Positions 36,961 to 50,500 of a stretch of 64,000 nucleotides of DNA are shown here, piece by piece. This DNA comes from Eucalyptus grandis (lineage: Eukaryota; Streptophyta; Magnoliopsida; Myrtales; Myrtaceae). Below the pieces are notes generated by a model. The model was not told the DNA's origin. It was given only the letters and a program-made list of their open reading frames with translations, and searched no databases. The stretch covers positions 48,182,196-48,246,195 of the forward strand of contig NC_052618.1 of NCBI RefSeq assembly GCF_016545825.1. Direction: 5' to 3'. Position 1 is the first letter of the stretch. Each line of letters opens with the position of its first letter. The translations under genes were made by a program, and so were the position numbers.

Positions 36961-37475
36961 GCTCACGAGCAGCATCGGAGGTCGATCGAGCATTGGGCAT
37001 TGCGTTCGAGGACCGAGGAATGTTCGGATCGTTTCTGGGTCTCGTGATGGAGAGAAGATCATGAGAAGCTCGAGCATGTGTTCGGCGGTTGTTCGTGTCT
37101 TCGGTGGGTAACCAGTAACCACTTTCGGTTCCCGTCCTTCGCTCGTGATTTCCGTTACTTTTGCTGTCCCTGTCCCCGTCTCTCTCTCTCTTCTCTCGGT
37201 CGATCTCCGTTGGAATTACCTTAAAGTCCTCGCCTTTTGTCCTTTCAGGCGAGAGCTCGTTCTGATTCCGATTGGCGACGGGGGAGGAGAGCTGTCGCGG
37301 TGCCGTGTGCTGGCTAGGGCGTCGCGTGTCGAGGTTTCGAGGTCCTTTCGATCGGGCAATGCGCGGCGCGTTGCTGGGTCCGTTCGCGATTTGAAAAACT
37401 GCGTTTCGAGAGCAGTTTTTTTTTTTTTTTTTCCCCGGTGATCGATGAGTTGGCGATGAGGTGTGCGGGAGAGGA
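36961..37475 (+). promoter_or_regulatory. 5' leader region of the O-fucosyltransferase-like gene with two upstream ATGs
   Basis: GC content rises here, and CT-rich and T18 (about 37419-37436) tracts precede the start codon. Two short upstream ORFs lie close to the main start: 37445-37459 (four codons) and 37456-37509, which overlaps the main ATG at 37476 in another frame. If they are in the mRNA they would be expected to lower translation. Confidence 0.4.
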
Positions 37476-40400
37476 ATGGAGGTTAGATCGGAGGGCGGGA
37501 TTCAGGTGAGGTGCGACAAGCTACCGGCCCCGGTGATCCCGAGGACGAGGTTGCAGGTTTGGTTCATATGGGTGTGCTCCAGCATCTTGCTGTGGACCTG
37601 TTTGGTCCAGCTGATCACGGTCGGGGAGCTGTGGCGGCCGCATTTCTTCGAGAGGATATCGAATCGGCTGTCGCATTCTAATCCTCTGCCGCTTGTCATT
37701 GAACAGACGGCTCAGTTGCCGCCGCCGCCGCCGCCACCACCGTCCCTGCCGCCGCCGCCGCCGCCTTTGCTTCCCGCAAGTGAGTTCTTTTCTAGATGCT
37801 ATGACTGTTGGATTGTGCGGAATGTAGCTCGAGTGGTTCTGGGGTTCTCGCGTACTCCAAGTCCTTTTTTTCTCGGTAGGAGTTGTGATTCATACATCTT
37901 GTCGTGTATTGTGCATGATGGATTAAGTTCTTTAGTTTTGGGTGCTGGTTATGTTGAATTATTTCATAATCCTACTAGTGATTTTGAAAGCTCTTTCCAT
38001 GTCTTGATTAGTTCTGTCATGGAACTACTAGAGCATATGCTTCAGCTGAAGGGAAAAGTAACGGGTGCTAAAGAGAGCTCTAGAACACAGCTTTACAAAG
38101 TCCATTAATGCAAATAATCAAGCAATTAGTGTAATAAACTCTTTTATGTTCGGAAGGGTAAAATGTTGCTTGAGAGGGGGACGGGTAGATCACATAGGGC
38201 AGTGATACTTCTCCCAGAGGGACAAATAATTTTTCTTGAGTCTCAATGAAGGAACTTATGAGAGAGATTTTAATGTGACTTTTCTACAGTTTTTGGTAGA
38301 ACCGGTGAAGTGAAGTCAGATTTCTGGCTTCTTACAAGTCAACTTGGCTATTTAGTATCACTATCTGTTTTGTGAGTTCTTTCTATTACAGAAAATCAGT
38401 AATATAAAAAATTGTGTTTTAAATGGTTCTGGCTAAAATTCTGAGCATTTATAGTTCTTTTCTTGAAAAATAAGCAATGCTAGTAGTTCTTTTGTGATTA
38501 TGTCAATGTTATCATTTTCCAACGTCAGTGGTGATAGGTCTTTTAATTTGCCTGTTTCCTCCCATTTATCTTTCTTCTTCTTATTGAATGCAAGTAGTTG
38601 ACACTTTCAACTTCTAGGGAACTATACAAGCAATGGTTTTCTGAAAGTGTCTTGCAATGGGGGTCTAAATCAAATGCGAGCTGCGGTAAGCACATCTATG
38701 ACTTGTTTTTCTTCAGTAGCATGAAGTCACTGATTTAACATGCAATTTCAGATCTGTGACATGGTGACTATTGCTCGCCTTTTGAATCTCACTCTGGTAG
38801 TGCCGGAGCTCGATAAAACATCTTTTTGGGCTGACCCTAGGTATATTCTGTCTTTGGAATAGCTTTTGTTCAGTGTGCTTTTATGCAGCTGGTTCAAGGT
38901 GTGTAATTTTGTGATATTGCTGCAGTAATTTTGAGGATATCTTTGACGTGAGACATTTCATTGATTCCCTAAGAGATGAAGTTCGGATTGTAAGAAGGCT
39001 GCCAAAGCGATATCAACAGAAGTATGGTTACCAACCCTTGCAGATGCCCCCTGTTAGCTGGTCAAACGAAAAGTATTATTTGGAACAGGTTTGGCAATAT
39101 TTATCTGCTTGTTACAGATAAAAAGATTGAAGTATGTCTCTAGTAGAGGTCTCGTGGGTCTAGCCGATAAATGAAATTGGACATGCATTCAGTAATCTGA
39201 TGATTGGTAATTGGTATATGCTGTCATAGTTGAAACTTGGATCCACTTTCAGTCGAATCCAACCATGTTTTTCTGTACATGTCTCAATTCTATCTCCTTT
39301 GCCTGTGCTTGTGCATATGCATCGTCTTTTGACCCATTAGAAAAGGCCTCAGGTAGGGCAAGGTGCTACCTAAGTGCGTGAATCAGTTGGCCATTTGTGT
39401 AAGTCTTCATCTGGGCAGGGCATGGCCTTCAATTGGTTTTGCATTTGCATCTCTGTTTCCTGATGGCCTGCATCCTTTTCTCCTTCTTTAAATTTGGTTG
39501 CTTTAGATTGTAATGTAATGATAGCATGCTTATATTGGACTTTTTTCCACTTAGCTTTATGCTGATGGAGATTCACTTGGCCATATATCTGGCCTTTTTG
39601 TCTGGTTGTGATTTAGCCATTGATCACAATTTAAATCTGAGATATTTGCCCTGCATGGCATCCGTTCTGCATACAGAGAACTTGGCAGTTGTAGTGCTTT
39701 AATGTAGTTTTATACCATTTACATATATGTTCCCTGGGTAATATCTTTGCCTATGCCATGCAGATTTTGCCACTATTTAGCAAGCATAAGGTGGTACATT
39801 TCAATAAGACAGATGCTCGTTTGGCAAACAATGGAATTTCACTAGATCTTCAGAGGCTCAGATGTCGAGTCAACTTTCAGGCTTTAAAATTTACTCCTCA
39901 GATCGAGGCTCTGGGAACAAATTAGTCCACCTTCTTCGAGATAAGGGGCCTTTCATGGCTTTGCATCTGAGATACGAGATGGATATGTTGGCTTTCTCTG
40001 GATGCACCCAAGGTTGTACAGCAGAAGAAGCTGAAGAGCTCAAGCGAATGAGGTTTGTCTTGACATGTGCTTGCTTTATTGTTTGCCATTGGAATAATTT
40101 TCATTTAACTTAGGGTCCGTTCGTTTCGCAGAAAATAGGCCATTTCCGGAAAATATTTTCCTATAAGTCATTTTTCAGGAAAATGACAATATTTTCTGAT
40201 ATTCGGCTAAAACCTGAAAATGTTTCGGAAAATATTTTCCGATGTTCGGTAAGGAACAAATTTTCTAAGACTTTACCGCTTAGGTATGCATCACTTACCG
40301 TCCTATAAATCTATCAAATATGAACCCATCTTTAAATCCGAGCAAACTTGTTTTATTTCTTTATTTCCTCATTGTCACCAAACGTTCATTTACTCTAAAA

Positions 40401-42579
40401 AATGTTCATATAGATTTTAAAAAGAAGCAAAAGAGAAAAGAAGCAAAGCATGTATAGCGCTAATGAGAATTTTTCAGTTGAGTGGCCTGTTCTCTCCCCG
40501 CGTTTTTGTGTTCTAATAAACAAAAAAAAAAAAAAAGCAAAGCATATAGAGCCCTTTACTTGAGCAATGTACAACTGCAGGCTGGGTAGAGTAAATAAAG
40601 AAAATGATAAGCAAGAGTGCAGAGCGTGAGCTTGACATCGACGAGCTCGAGGTTTGCTTAGCAATGGCTAACGACTAGCTAAGAAAGAAGAGGATGGGAA
40701 ACAAAGAAAAGAAAAGAAAAAAAAAAAAAGGAAAGAAAAGAAAAAGAAAAAAAGAAAAATAATTTGAATTAAAAAAGAAAAAGAAAATTAAAAAATAATT
40801 CGAATAAAGAAAGAAAAGAAGAAGAAGAAAGGGGAGGAGGAAGTGAAGATTTGTAGAGGTGTAAGATAAGAGAGATCAAGTGAAGAAAATATTTTTCCCT
40901 TTTAAAAAATGGAAAACATTTTCCTCTAATTTGGAAGACTTTTTTCCTTTCATGGAAAACATTTTCCCCAAAGAATTCATTTTCCGTGAAACGAACGCCG
41001 GAAAATCCGGAAAATGTTTTCCGGAAATTATTTTCCGCGAAACGAACGAAGCCTTCATCACCTGATGTTGTGCTACTTATGCCTCAAGGAGAAATCACGA
41101 ACCTTTGAAACCTCAAGGTGCAAATTATAGGTTCTTGAACAAAGGTGTAAAATGTAGATTAACTAGAGATGCATATTGTATTTAAGGGAAAGTCAATGAC
41201 GTTTTTGTATATTTCTCTATACGTACTTATCTGATATTTCACTCTAGGAAGGGATATGTTTTTTAAGTCTTTAAGTTCATGTGACTTTGCCCTGAGATGG
41301 AACTCTATAATATTCCGTGGCTTATGCTTTAGCTCTGAAGCTCTAGGTGTCGCACCTGGGCAAAAGTAAGCTTGATTGAATTCGAGGAATGTGGCATTAG
41401 ATGTATTTCATCCTTTTATTTCATCAATTTATCTGTTTTTCTTGTTTCTCATATGTAAAATGTGTGGCCACATGAATTGTGCTTTTCATTCAGGTATGCA
41501 TTCCCCTGGTGGAGGGAGAAAGAGATTGTATCTCAGGAAAGGAGATCACAAGGTCTGTGTCCTCTGACTCCGGAAGAGGCATCATTAGTTTTACAGGCAC
41601 TAGGTTTTGACAAAGACACGCAGATTTACATCGCATCTGGAGAAATCTATGGCAGCGAACGGAGATTAGCCGCATTAAGGGCTGCATTTCCACGGATTGT
41701 GAGTTAACATATTAACGTGCTGTTATATTTCTAATTCAGTGACCAACATCTTCTGATGCTAGCAGTGTTGAACTCTCTGAAGGTGAAAATTGTAAGGAGA
41801 CTGTTAAAAAGTTCCATCTTCACCTTGAGGGCGTATGTAAAAATGATCCAATAACGGTAGACAGTGTATATAAAAGGATGCTTTAACAGTTGCTAATGCT
41901 TGGAGCGTGTATTAGAACATCCATTGAGGCTTTGCAATTGGCACTGCGATGAGTCCATCTCCATGTAATCTGACACTTAGTTCTTCTATCTTTTTTCACA
42001 GATTTTACTTTTATGTCAGGTTAAAAAGGAGATGCTGCTGGATCCAAAGGAGTTGCAGCAGTTCCATAATCACTCGTCACAAATGGCGGCTCTAGATTTT
42101 ATGGTATCAATAGCCAGCAATACTTTCATCCCCACATATGATGGAAATATGGCAAAACTTGTGGAAGGTCACCGCAGGTAAGCTGTCGACTTGATTGATG
42201 TTCTTCCATTATTTCCCTTGGAAGAACAAGACAAATAAATTAGGCCTATCCCATTTTCTTTCAAAAGGCTGTGTTCAAACTGACATTTTTCTGCAGATAT
42301 CTTGGATTTAAGAGAACTGTTCTCTTAGATCGTAAAAAGCTTGTGGTGTTACTGGATTTGTATCAGAATGAGACACTTTCACAGAATGATTTTGAACTTG
42401 CTGTACGTCTGGCACATGAGAAGAAGATGGGACAGCCAAGTCATCGTAGAGTTATTGTCGATAAGCCCAAGGAGGAGGATTACTTCTATGCAAATCCTCT
42501 GGAGTGCCTTTGCGAGCAACGTGACTGTGATGATTTGCTAGGCCCGGGCAAGAGGAACTCCAGTGAAGTCTCTAGTTGA
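37476..42579 (+). CDS. GT106/DUF246 O-fucosyltransferase-family protein, frameshifted in exon 5
   Basis: Eight exons are supported: 37476-37779, 38618-38685, 38752-38840, 38926-39088, 39764-40052, 41494-41698, 42020-42177 and 42297-42579. With one base restored they would give about 519 residues. A single N-terminal membrane anchor (about 27-49) is followed by a polyproline linker (about 82-98), typical of type II Golgi proteins. Family landmarks are [37 protein letters not shown], the HLRYE motif, [19 protein letters not shown] and [12 protein letters not shown]. The plant family includes protein O-fucosyltransferases and RG-I rhamnosyltransferases, so the acceptor cannot be told. In exon 5, GGAACAAA stands where the family frame needs one more A, so an in-frame TAG follows at 39923-39925 after 261 residues. 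This may be an assembly error or a real null allele. Intron 5 holds an inverted-repeat element. Confidence 0.85.
40113..41053. mobile_element. Non-autonomous inverted-repeat element in intron 5
   Basis: The left end reads GGGTCCGTTCGTTTCGCAGA and the right end, reverse complemented, GGCTTCGTTCGTTTCGCGGA. Both continue into GGAAAAT/ATTTTCC-rich arms of about 50-100 bases. The 0.94-kb interior is A/G-rich and has no coding sequence. The ends resemble the GGGTCCGTTTGG-type termini common among plant hAT-like MITEs. I could not define a convincing target-site duplication, so the class is tentative. Confidence 0.65.
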
Positions 42580-43649
42580 TTGCCGGCGATGATCAACTAT
42601 TTTCATCTGAACATGTTCCGTACAGTATGTTCACGGGCTTGGGATTCAAGTTGATCTCTACAAAAGTTGCAGTGCGCGGCATAGCTGCATTAGTTTTCCT
42701 TACAATTAGATATGAAGACACTCTGAGTTTGTTGCGCGAGCTGCTCTGCTTTCATCATCGTGAATGGTTTTTGGTTTGACCATGATAAGCAAATGCCCGA
42801 GAGCCTAACAAGCAGCAGCCAGCAAAGAATTCTTGTTTCCTTCTAGGGCAACTACAAAGGCAAATTCATCATTTTTTCTTGTCCATAGTTAACGATTGTA
42901 ATCTGTTGAGAAGTCCCTGAAAGTGAGAGTGTACATTTTGCCCTTTTTGTGATAACACAGAATGAAAGCTTATTTGGTTCATATCTATAATTTTGGTTGG
43001 TTAAGGATCCATTGAGATGATGACTCGAGAGACATCTGCAAGTTCATTTCAATTTTATTTCCCTAACGTCATTAGTGATGTTTTGAGCAAGATAGTAAAC
43101 GAAGTCAACTGTAGCCAAACCTAAATTTATATGGAGGTCGGAATGTTCGGCGAAGCAGCATTTCTTCGAGCTTCACTTTTTGACCGTTACATGGAAGTAA
43201 GAGAGCGCACCCTGCGATTACAAATTTGTAGGGACACAGTGTGATGCAACTTAATGTGTTCTTCAAAGAAACTTAGTCGATTTACGTACCGAACTAGTGA
43301 TCGTTTCTTCTGGCAAAGCAGTGCCATGAACCATGATACAAACAGAACTGAGGACGTTTGGTTCTTTGCCTACTCAGTGAAAATTGGCAGAACTTATGCA
43401 AATCCCTGTAGTTTCTTTTGTTCCCTCAGAACTTCATCCAAATTGGAACTCGCTCGCCAGAGTACGGTACACAAATTGTCAATCCATCTAAGCCGAGTCT
43501 GTAATGTTTAAGCCTTGATACGACAGATGAATACACTGATTATTTTGCTTACCATCCCTTGCCGGAAGTAGGAAAAAGTTTCTACAGTTTGTTCCTTAAT
43601 TTTAAAAACAACCTCAAGGCAACGGCAAGATTAAACTTGCGTACTGGGT
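42580..43649. other. Convergent 3' flanks, O-fucosyltransferase-like gene and LSMT-A
   Basis: The two neighbouring genes point at each other. The sequence to about 42970 is probably 3' UTR of the plus-strand gene. No further gene is seen. Confidence 0.5.
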
Positions 43650-46305
43650 CTATAAGGTGGGTAAAGAATCTTTCTTAGGCTGGCAATAAGTTTCGCCTTC
43701 CTCGCCAACCAGACCAAGCTCCTTCAATCTCCTCTCATGGTAGTACTCGAGCTTATCCAATTGAGCTTCCTTTTCCTTGAAAATACCTCCAATTTGCTGC
43801 AACACCCGCTTCTCACCTAGTCTAACCCTCACGGCTATCTCAAGTTTGTAACCAAGGTTTCCTTCCTGAATTAGCTTCTTGTCCTGCAAGTCATTGCATT
43901 TGAATGGGGGAAAGCATAGAGCAATTAGGTGGGATTTGCTTCTACAGCTTTCAGGAGAAAACAAAATAACCTGATCTAAGAGTCGCCAAACTTTATGCAG
44001 CAGAGACAAAAAGATGCATAGTTCTGTACAAATGTGATCATTGACAGAGGTTTTAGCGCATCATTTTCTTAGACTTCCCCATATTTAGTTTCATTGGACT
44101 TAGATCAGGAAATATCAACGCTCTGCAATCACTAGAACCATTAAATGACTTGGCTAATTCTGACAATCTAAACATTTTGCCACATTTGGCGTCGAGGCTA
44201 ACAAACACGAGATTATCATACTCTCAGCTACCAAAAATGTTTACTATCATGATTGATTTCCGGATAGAGACGACATGCTAAAGAATTCTCAACTAGGCCA
44301 TTTTAACCCTGTATGGTTCAGCGAAGTCCAACCGAACCAATTCCCCAGGAGAAACCATCCTAACAAAATTACCCAAGTGGAAATCAGAATGTTACATGTA
44401 CCTGTTCAACTGTGGTGTAGTAGCCTGAAAGAGCTGATTCACAGGCATCTATGACCATCTTGCATACCAGCTCCTCGTTCACATGACTAACTGATGATTC
44501 GAGAGTTTTCCAGATAGATTTCCTGTAGACAGGTTCCAGGAGGACTGCATCTGTTTCTTGAAGTGCCACAAGCCGCAGATATGGAAGAATTGCTGGCGGA
44601 AGAGGACGGTCCATAAAAGTATCGAAGTATGCTGTTTCACCCAAATCATTGGCTGCTGCAATATCAAGCTTCTCCCGATGGAAGGGGTCCGACTCAGATA
44701 TGTTGAATGTAAATGTATACGAGTCACGATTGACATTTGGTTCCACAAACCCATAATAAAGAGCCAAGTCAGCATTGCTCTTCTTTAATCCATACTGGAT
44801 GAAAACCTGTCCCAGGATTCTGTTAGTCACAATGAATGGTCACAAATCACCGCCCTACTGGAAGAGGCTTGTGTAATACCATTTCTGGGTAATCAAATGA
44901 AACTTTCTCGATCTCTGAGGATTTCTCGATGGGTAATCAACATGTTAATTACTACAATTCAATTAGGTCAAGATTCATTTCTCTGTGACTGACGGGAAAA
45001 GATATGTGCTGTGTTGAGAGCGATATCATATTTGTAATATGTCAAGTGGATCATCAATTGCTAAATAAGTTCAATAGGCTTTAGAGGTATACCTGCTCAC
45101 CCTCTTTGACAGGCATTGTTGACTTCAAACAGAAAAGGAGGTCCCAAGAAAAAAGACCTGCTGGTCCATTAATCTCCTCTGCATTATCTTCTCTTGTTAT
45201 GCTAGCGCTGTGGTTAATCTGATGCACGTAAATAATATGGAATTCATAAATTTTCTGGCAGACTGATTAAGCCCGAAAGAAATGCAGACAAGTTCATTAT
45301 CAATTTACAATAGAAAGATCGATTGACTTACTAAATCCACAAGTGGAAGCATAACAAGTTGGCCCCTAAGGTGTGAGAATGCCCGCGATCTCAGCATGCT
45401 AAATGCCCAAAGAAACCCATCCAGCGTAATAGAAGATGGAAACAGCTGCTCGTGCTGTGATATGATTTCTTCTTTTACTTTATCGTATTGACTCTCTACA
45501 TGCTCTTTCATCTCCCTGGTCATCCGCAATAGTAAGGTTCCTGGATGATTCCGCAAAAAAAAAAAAGTTCATTCATTGATATCCAGAGACAAGGCAATTA
45601 AACAAAGGCACATAGAGAAAGGGACGTCTGCGATGGAGAAACCACGCGGACCTTTTATCTCTGCAAGCTCTTCTTCTGACCTGCACTGGAACCAGAAAAC
45701 AGAAGCACACAACTAACCACCCCACAATCTTAGACCATCCAATAGAATTAATAACAAGCCTTAAATTTTTTATAGGATTCGCAAAGCAAACATGAAACCC
45801 ACCAGTACAATGTTGAGTCGGTTCGCTCCGGCAATATATCCATATAGAACCGCCATGGCGAGTTGCCCCTCATCTTCTCCCTTACCAAGAAGAGAGAGAC
45901 AGCCACCCAGGGCTTCAAATCGGTGCAGAGATAGCCAATCTCTGAAGCAGCAACGGTGTCCGGGTTGATCCACAACCTCCTGGGGACCTTCACGACAACT
46001 TCATCTTGAGCAATGTCTCGCCGAGCCACAAGGCCGAGGCCTTCGGGAACGTAAGCCGGGCGAACTGGGCATGTTGAAGAGACCACGCCCTCCTCGGCGA
46101 GCCACTTCCAGAAGGTCCGGACGGAAGGTGGCAATGGCGGGTCGGACTCGAGGGGGTCAACATGGAGCGAGGAACGAGTAGTTGTGGAAAAGAGTGGTCT
46201 TTTGAGGGTGGTCTTGAGGGGAGACAAGTGTTTGAAGGATTTGAAATGGGATTGAGGAGGGAATGAAGGAGAGGGTGGAGAGACGGAAAAGAAGAGAGTG
46301 GACAT
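43650..46305 (-). CDS. Rubisco LSMT-like SET-domain lysine methyltransferase, diverged copy A
   Basis: Six exons, 46305-45803, 45680-45652, 45540-45332, 45218-45093, 44806-44402 and 43883-43650, join to 501 residues. The N-terminus is Ser/Pro/Thr-rich and fits a chloroplast transit peptide. The SET domain includes VPEGLGLVARRDI, INHS (248-251) and the catalytic-type tyrosine Tyr294 in FIQYG, with Tyr307 in ALYYGF; the spacing of Asn249 to Tyr294 equals that of Asn242 to Tyr287 in pea LSMT. The C-terminal Rubisco LSMT substrate-binding domain follows. Known members methylate Rubisco large subunit and/or plastid aldolases. Compared with copy B it departs from the family at places that are otherwise well kept, such as QYG for QYD, and its C-terminus (EEGETYCQPKKDSLPTL) replaces the usual GEQGDIIFWE ending. 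All frames are open, so it may be functional with an altered substrate. Confidence 0.88.
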
Positions 46306-47549
46306 TTTTGTGTTGTGGAATGTGTCTGTTTTCTTGGATAATGTGGCGTGAGCTGCGCAGTCAGTGGATAAGGTGTTTGTTTTCAGTTATCTTTCCAGAT
46401 GAGGTAAGGCGCAAAAAGTGGATAGAAAGGGTGGGGGGAGGGGAGAGAGAGAGAGGCACTAGATCAATGAACAGGGCATCAACAGGAAGATAGGCATTCT
46501 TGACTAAGCTAAATCAATACGACGTTTAGGATATTCAAGTGATCGATTACCTAATAAATATTCGCCCATGAGTCACTTGAAATGAATGGTTATCTGAGTT
46601 CGTTTTCATCAGGTCTGATCAAATTCAAGTAAACATGCTAGAGTTTGGTTTTGTGTTTTTGTTTTTTTTAAATTTGGTCGGAAACATATAAAAGCTTGAG
46701 CAGCGAAATGTCAATTGGTGAAACAGCCTTTCAAGCTTCAACTCCATTAGTTCATTAAATGCTCACAAAATCTTATAGACTAAGAGGTGGTTGATGTTCC
46801 TCACCAAAATAAAGGTGTAGTGAATCAATGTCCTTTCCCACAGGGCAACTCCAGAACTGACCTCTATATCTCTAAGTAAAGCAGCAGGTTTTTTATGCAC
46901 CTCCGCTTTACAAAGTCAGTCCACGAAGCGTTCTAATTGGCAGAGGAAGAAGATAATATGAAATCACGTATTTACACCGGGCACGCAAAATGTCGGTTCT
47001 TCTGGATTAACATCAGAAAGAAAGAAGACCCTTTTATGTTATATCTTCGTGTTGGCTTATACAAATAGAACGAATATATCAAGCAGATCTTTATCAAACC
47101 CAGAGTCCAGTAAAATACAGACGGGTAATATAGCACCAGGACTGCACCTACAAACAGCTATATCAAATGGTCATTGAAGCGATATAAATACAGCAACAAA
47201 CATTAAACATGGCTGCAAAGTTTCTATAATCATCTGCATGTTAACTAAGAATACATAGAGCCTCATTCAAGTTGACCTTGCACAATTAACAGAGCCCAGG
47301 CAGGTGGAAGTTGGTCGGGGTAGACAATATGGCAGAAGGATTACGGAGCAAAAGCCATGCAGAGTAAAGTCTTCTTAACATAGCTGTTGCAAGTAAATGA
47401 AGCAAGGAATATCACGTTTCTGGTTGTGCTTTCTCTGTCAGTATCCAAATTTGGTTTGGAGAGTAGGGAAAGCCACACGCAGCGAACAACATTGCTCTCT
47501 TGCTTTCTGTCATATTAGACGAGGATCCCATGGGAGTGCACATAAAGTT
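46306..47549. other. Spacer between the two LSMT genes
   Basis: Promoter side of copy A and 3' flank of copy B. No gene or repeat is recognised. Confidence 0.5.
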
Positions 47550-50500
47550 TTACTTCTCCCAAAAGATAATGTCACCTTGCTCGCCAACAAGACCAAGATC
47601 TCTAAGCCTCCTTTCTTGGTAGTATTCCAACTCATCTAATTCCATTTCTCTATCCTTGAATGCATTGTCAATTTGCTGCAGCACCCTCTTCTCCCCAGCT
47701 CTAACACCGACTGCAATCTCCAGCCTACGGGTGAGATTCCCTTTTTCTGCAAGCTTCTCATCCTGCAAGATGACATCTTACTATTGAACCTTTTTCACAA
47801 GTATTTGCAATATTAAAATATTTGGAGTGCTGAAACTTTCAATGCTAGGGAAAACCCAGGGCCAAATGAAGGCAAGAAAAGATGAGGATGGAGATGTCAC
47901 CTATCAGATAATTCTATCAATTCGTTCTGTTTAAAACGTATATGACATCCATTTGCTACATAATCTCAATTAAAAACCTAGGCATAGAATCTGACTTCTG
48001 TTTCTATATGATGAAACCACAGATGCCAAAAAGTACTCTAATTCTTACTTTGGTTCGCCAGATAAAAAGTTGGATTTAAACGATGTACAAGATATAACGG
48101 AATTTTACCTCTTCAATTGTGGTACGATAACCAGAAAGTGCAGATCTGCAAGCATCTCGAACAACACGACATATTAGCTCCTCATTGGCCCGACTTACAG
48201 GCAATTGCAGGTGGCCCCATATTTTGTTCCTGAAAAGGGATTCCAAAAGGAAAGCATCTGTTCCTCCTAGAGCTACTAGCCGCAAATACGGAAGCATTGT
48301 TGGTGGAAGAGGTTGACCCAAAACTATATCGAAATATGCAGTCTCACCCAGACCATCTGACTCGGCTATATCCAGCTTGTCTCCAAAAAATTGATCCGAC
48401 TCAGATATTTCCAGTGTTAACCTATATGAGTTACGCTCTGACTTTGATTCTATGAACCCATAATCCAGAGCCAATTCAGCATTGCTCTTATTCAAATCAT
48501 ACTGAATCAGAACCTGTTCACAAATTTCTTAGCATCAGAAAAGAGTAAATTAAGCATTTGAACAATTTATGGCTCATGTTATGCCTGATTCAATGCCAAT
48601 ACAATTACATCTGGATTCACAAGAATTTTACTTCGCAATAGTTAGGTGCTACAACAAAATGCTAGATCCTCTTTATACAAAAAGGGAAATGTAGATCAAA
48701 GATTCACCATTGCAAAGTATTTGTTTGTTAAAATTAAGTATCTTTCAAGTCCAAGAACACCAGAAAGACCAAGATCACAAAATTTACCTGTTCACCAGCT
48801 TTGACAGAAACAGGGCTCCTCAAAGAAAATAACAGCTCTCTTGAGAAAAGACCACCACCTTTGATTTCATATGCATAATCTTCTGTGGTAATACTGGGAC
48901 TGTGATTAATCTGAGAGGGTTTCAGGTTAATAGAAGTTAAAATCACCAACAAGAGGCGAATTCTCATTTAAGAGGAGAAATAGGATGAAGCGAACTGACA
49001 TGTTTATTGGACGCTAAAATTAGCTGTTTGTAGCAGAACAAATCCTTACATGGGTAATAAAACATCTAATAGTAGATAATAATCAAAACTGAACGTCCAA
49101 GAAGCTTGCTAGAGGATTAGTTAACCCCATGTCCTTATAGCCGTTTCCCACCATAGTTTCTTCAACAGTGGCCAATGATTTACCACATCATTTGTGGAGC
49201 CACCATTTGCATAGGAAATCAATCAAAGCATGTGTGACCTATCCCATTTAGCAGGCTATTACTCATAGACATGGATAACAAGTACCACTTAATTTTTCTG
49301 TTCTCACAAGTTCTTACAATGAACGCACTGCTAGATGTACTTGTTTAATGCTAACTAGAATAGTTAGCAATGTTAAGTGTTCTCCAGAAGAAAACACAGC
49401 GTAGTTGGATTTTTAAGGTGTATTGATGTCATCCTGCATGAACACAGGCCAACCAGACAAAAGGCGTATCAAAGTATTTCTTTGTTGTGTTATTTGCTCA
49501 TATAAATTCATGCTTTATTTTTCCTAATAAATGCTTATGAGCCTCGGTCAATAAGACTCCAAGCAATTTCCTTCCTTTTCATGCTACACAAAAAATTATA
49601 AGTTAATACGACACAAGTTCCATGTCATGCCTGGTGACCAGAGTGATATTCTCCAGCCACCTGAGTTAAGATAAGGAACAAACCCAGCTGATAGAATTTA
49701 ATTAATGTGAAGAAGTTAACAATACTTACCAGGTCTGCAAGGGGGATCAACACAAGGTTTTGGCCACGAAGTCTTGAAAATGCCCTTGATCTAAGAATGC
49801 CAAATGCCCAGAGGAAGTCATCGAATGTTATATGAGAAGGGAAGAGCTGCCTGTTAGGTAATATAATCTCTTGTTCCAATTTCCGGAATTCACTCTCCAC
49901 ATACTCTTTCACACCTAATGTTGTTCTCAATAGCTGGGATCCTACAATAATGAGATACACTTCACATAAAATTGGCTTAGGATCATGCCTAGTAATTACA
50001 AAGCATGAAAAACATATCATCCTTCAGTCATAACTTAGAAATGTCCACCTACTATCGAAGCTGGGACACCGAAAAAATCTAGATGTCATAATGTATAAAT
50101 GCAGGGAGAAAAGTTGGAACTCCATCCACGATGATTTCAGTGTTGATAAACACGTTCATGAGAAGTTATAACGACGCTGTCAAAGGGTCTAAGTCATCCC
50201 CAAACATGAATGAGTACAATCTTATCCAGTGGCTGGGGTGGCTCATTGCCCCAGCTTTTGGTTGCCAAACTGTCGTGAACATCTAATAGCAAAGTAGTTT
50301 TAAAGTCAAGCTTGGTTCGCTGCGTTAAACAACTAAGGACACTGACACCAAAATCAAACACTGACAACCTTTCTGTTTGGTATGATCAAATAAATGATAG
50401 GAAGCTCTGGTTAGGAACTTAGGGATAGTTTGCAGTGACTCAGGCTTTTGGTTGCAGCTTTTGGTCTTTTGTGGTGTAGAATTTCCTTTCATAAACACAC

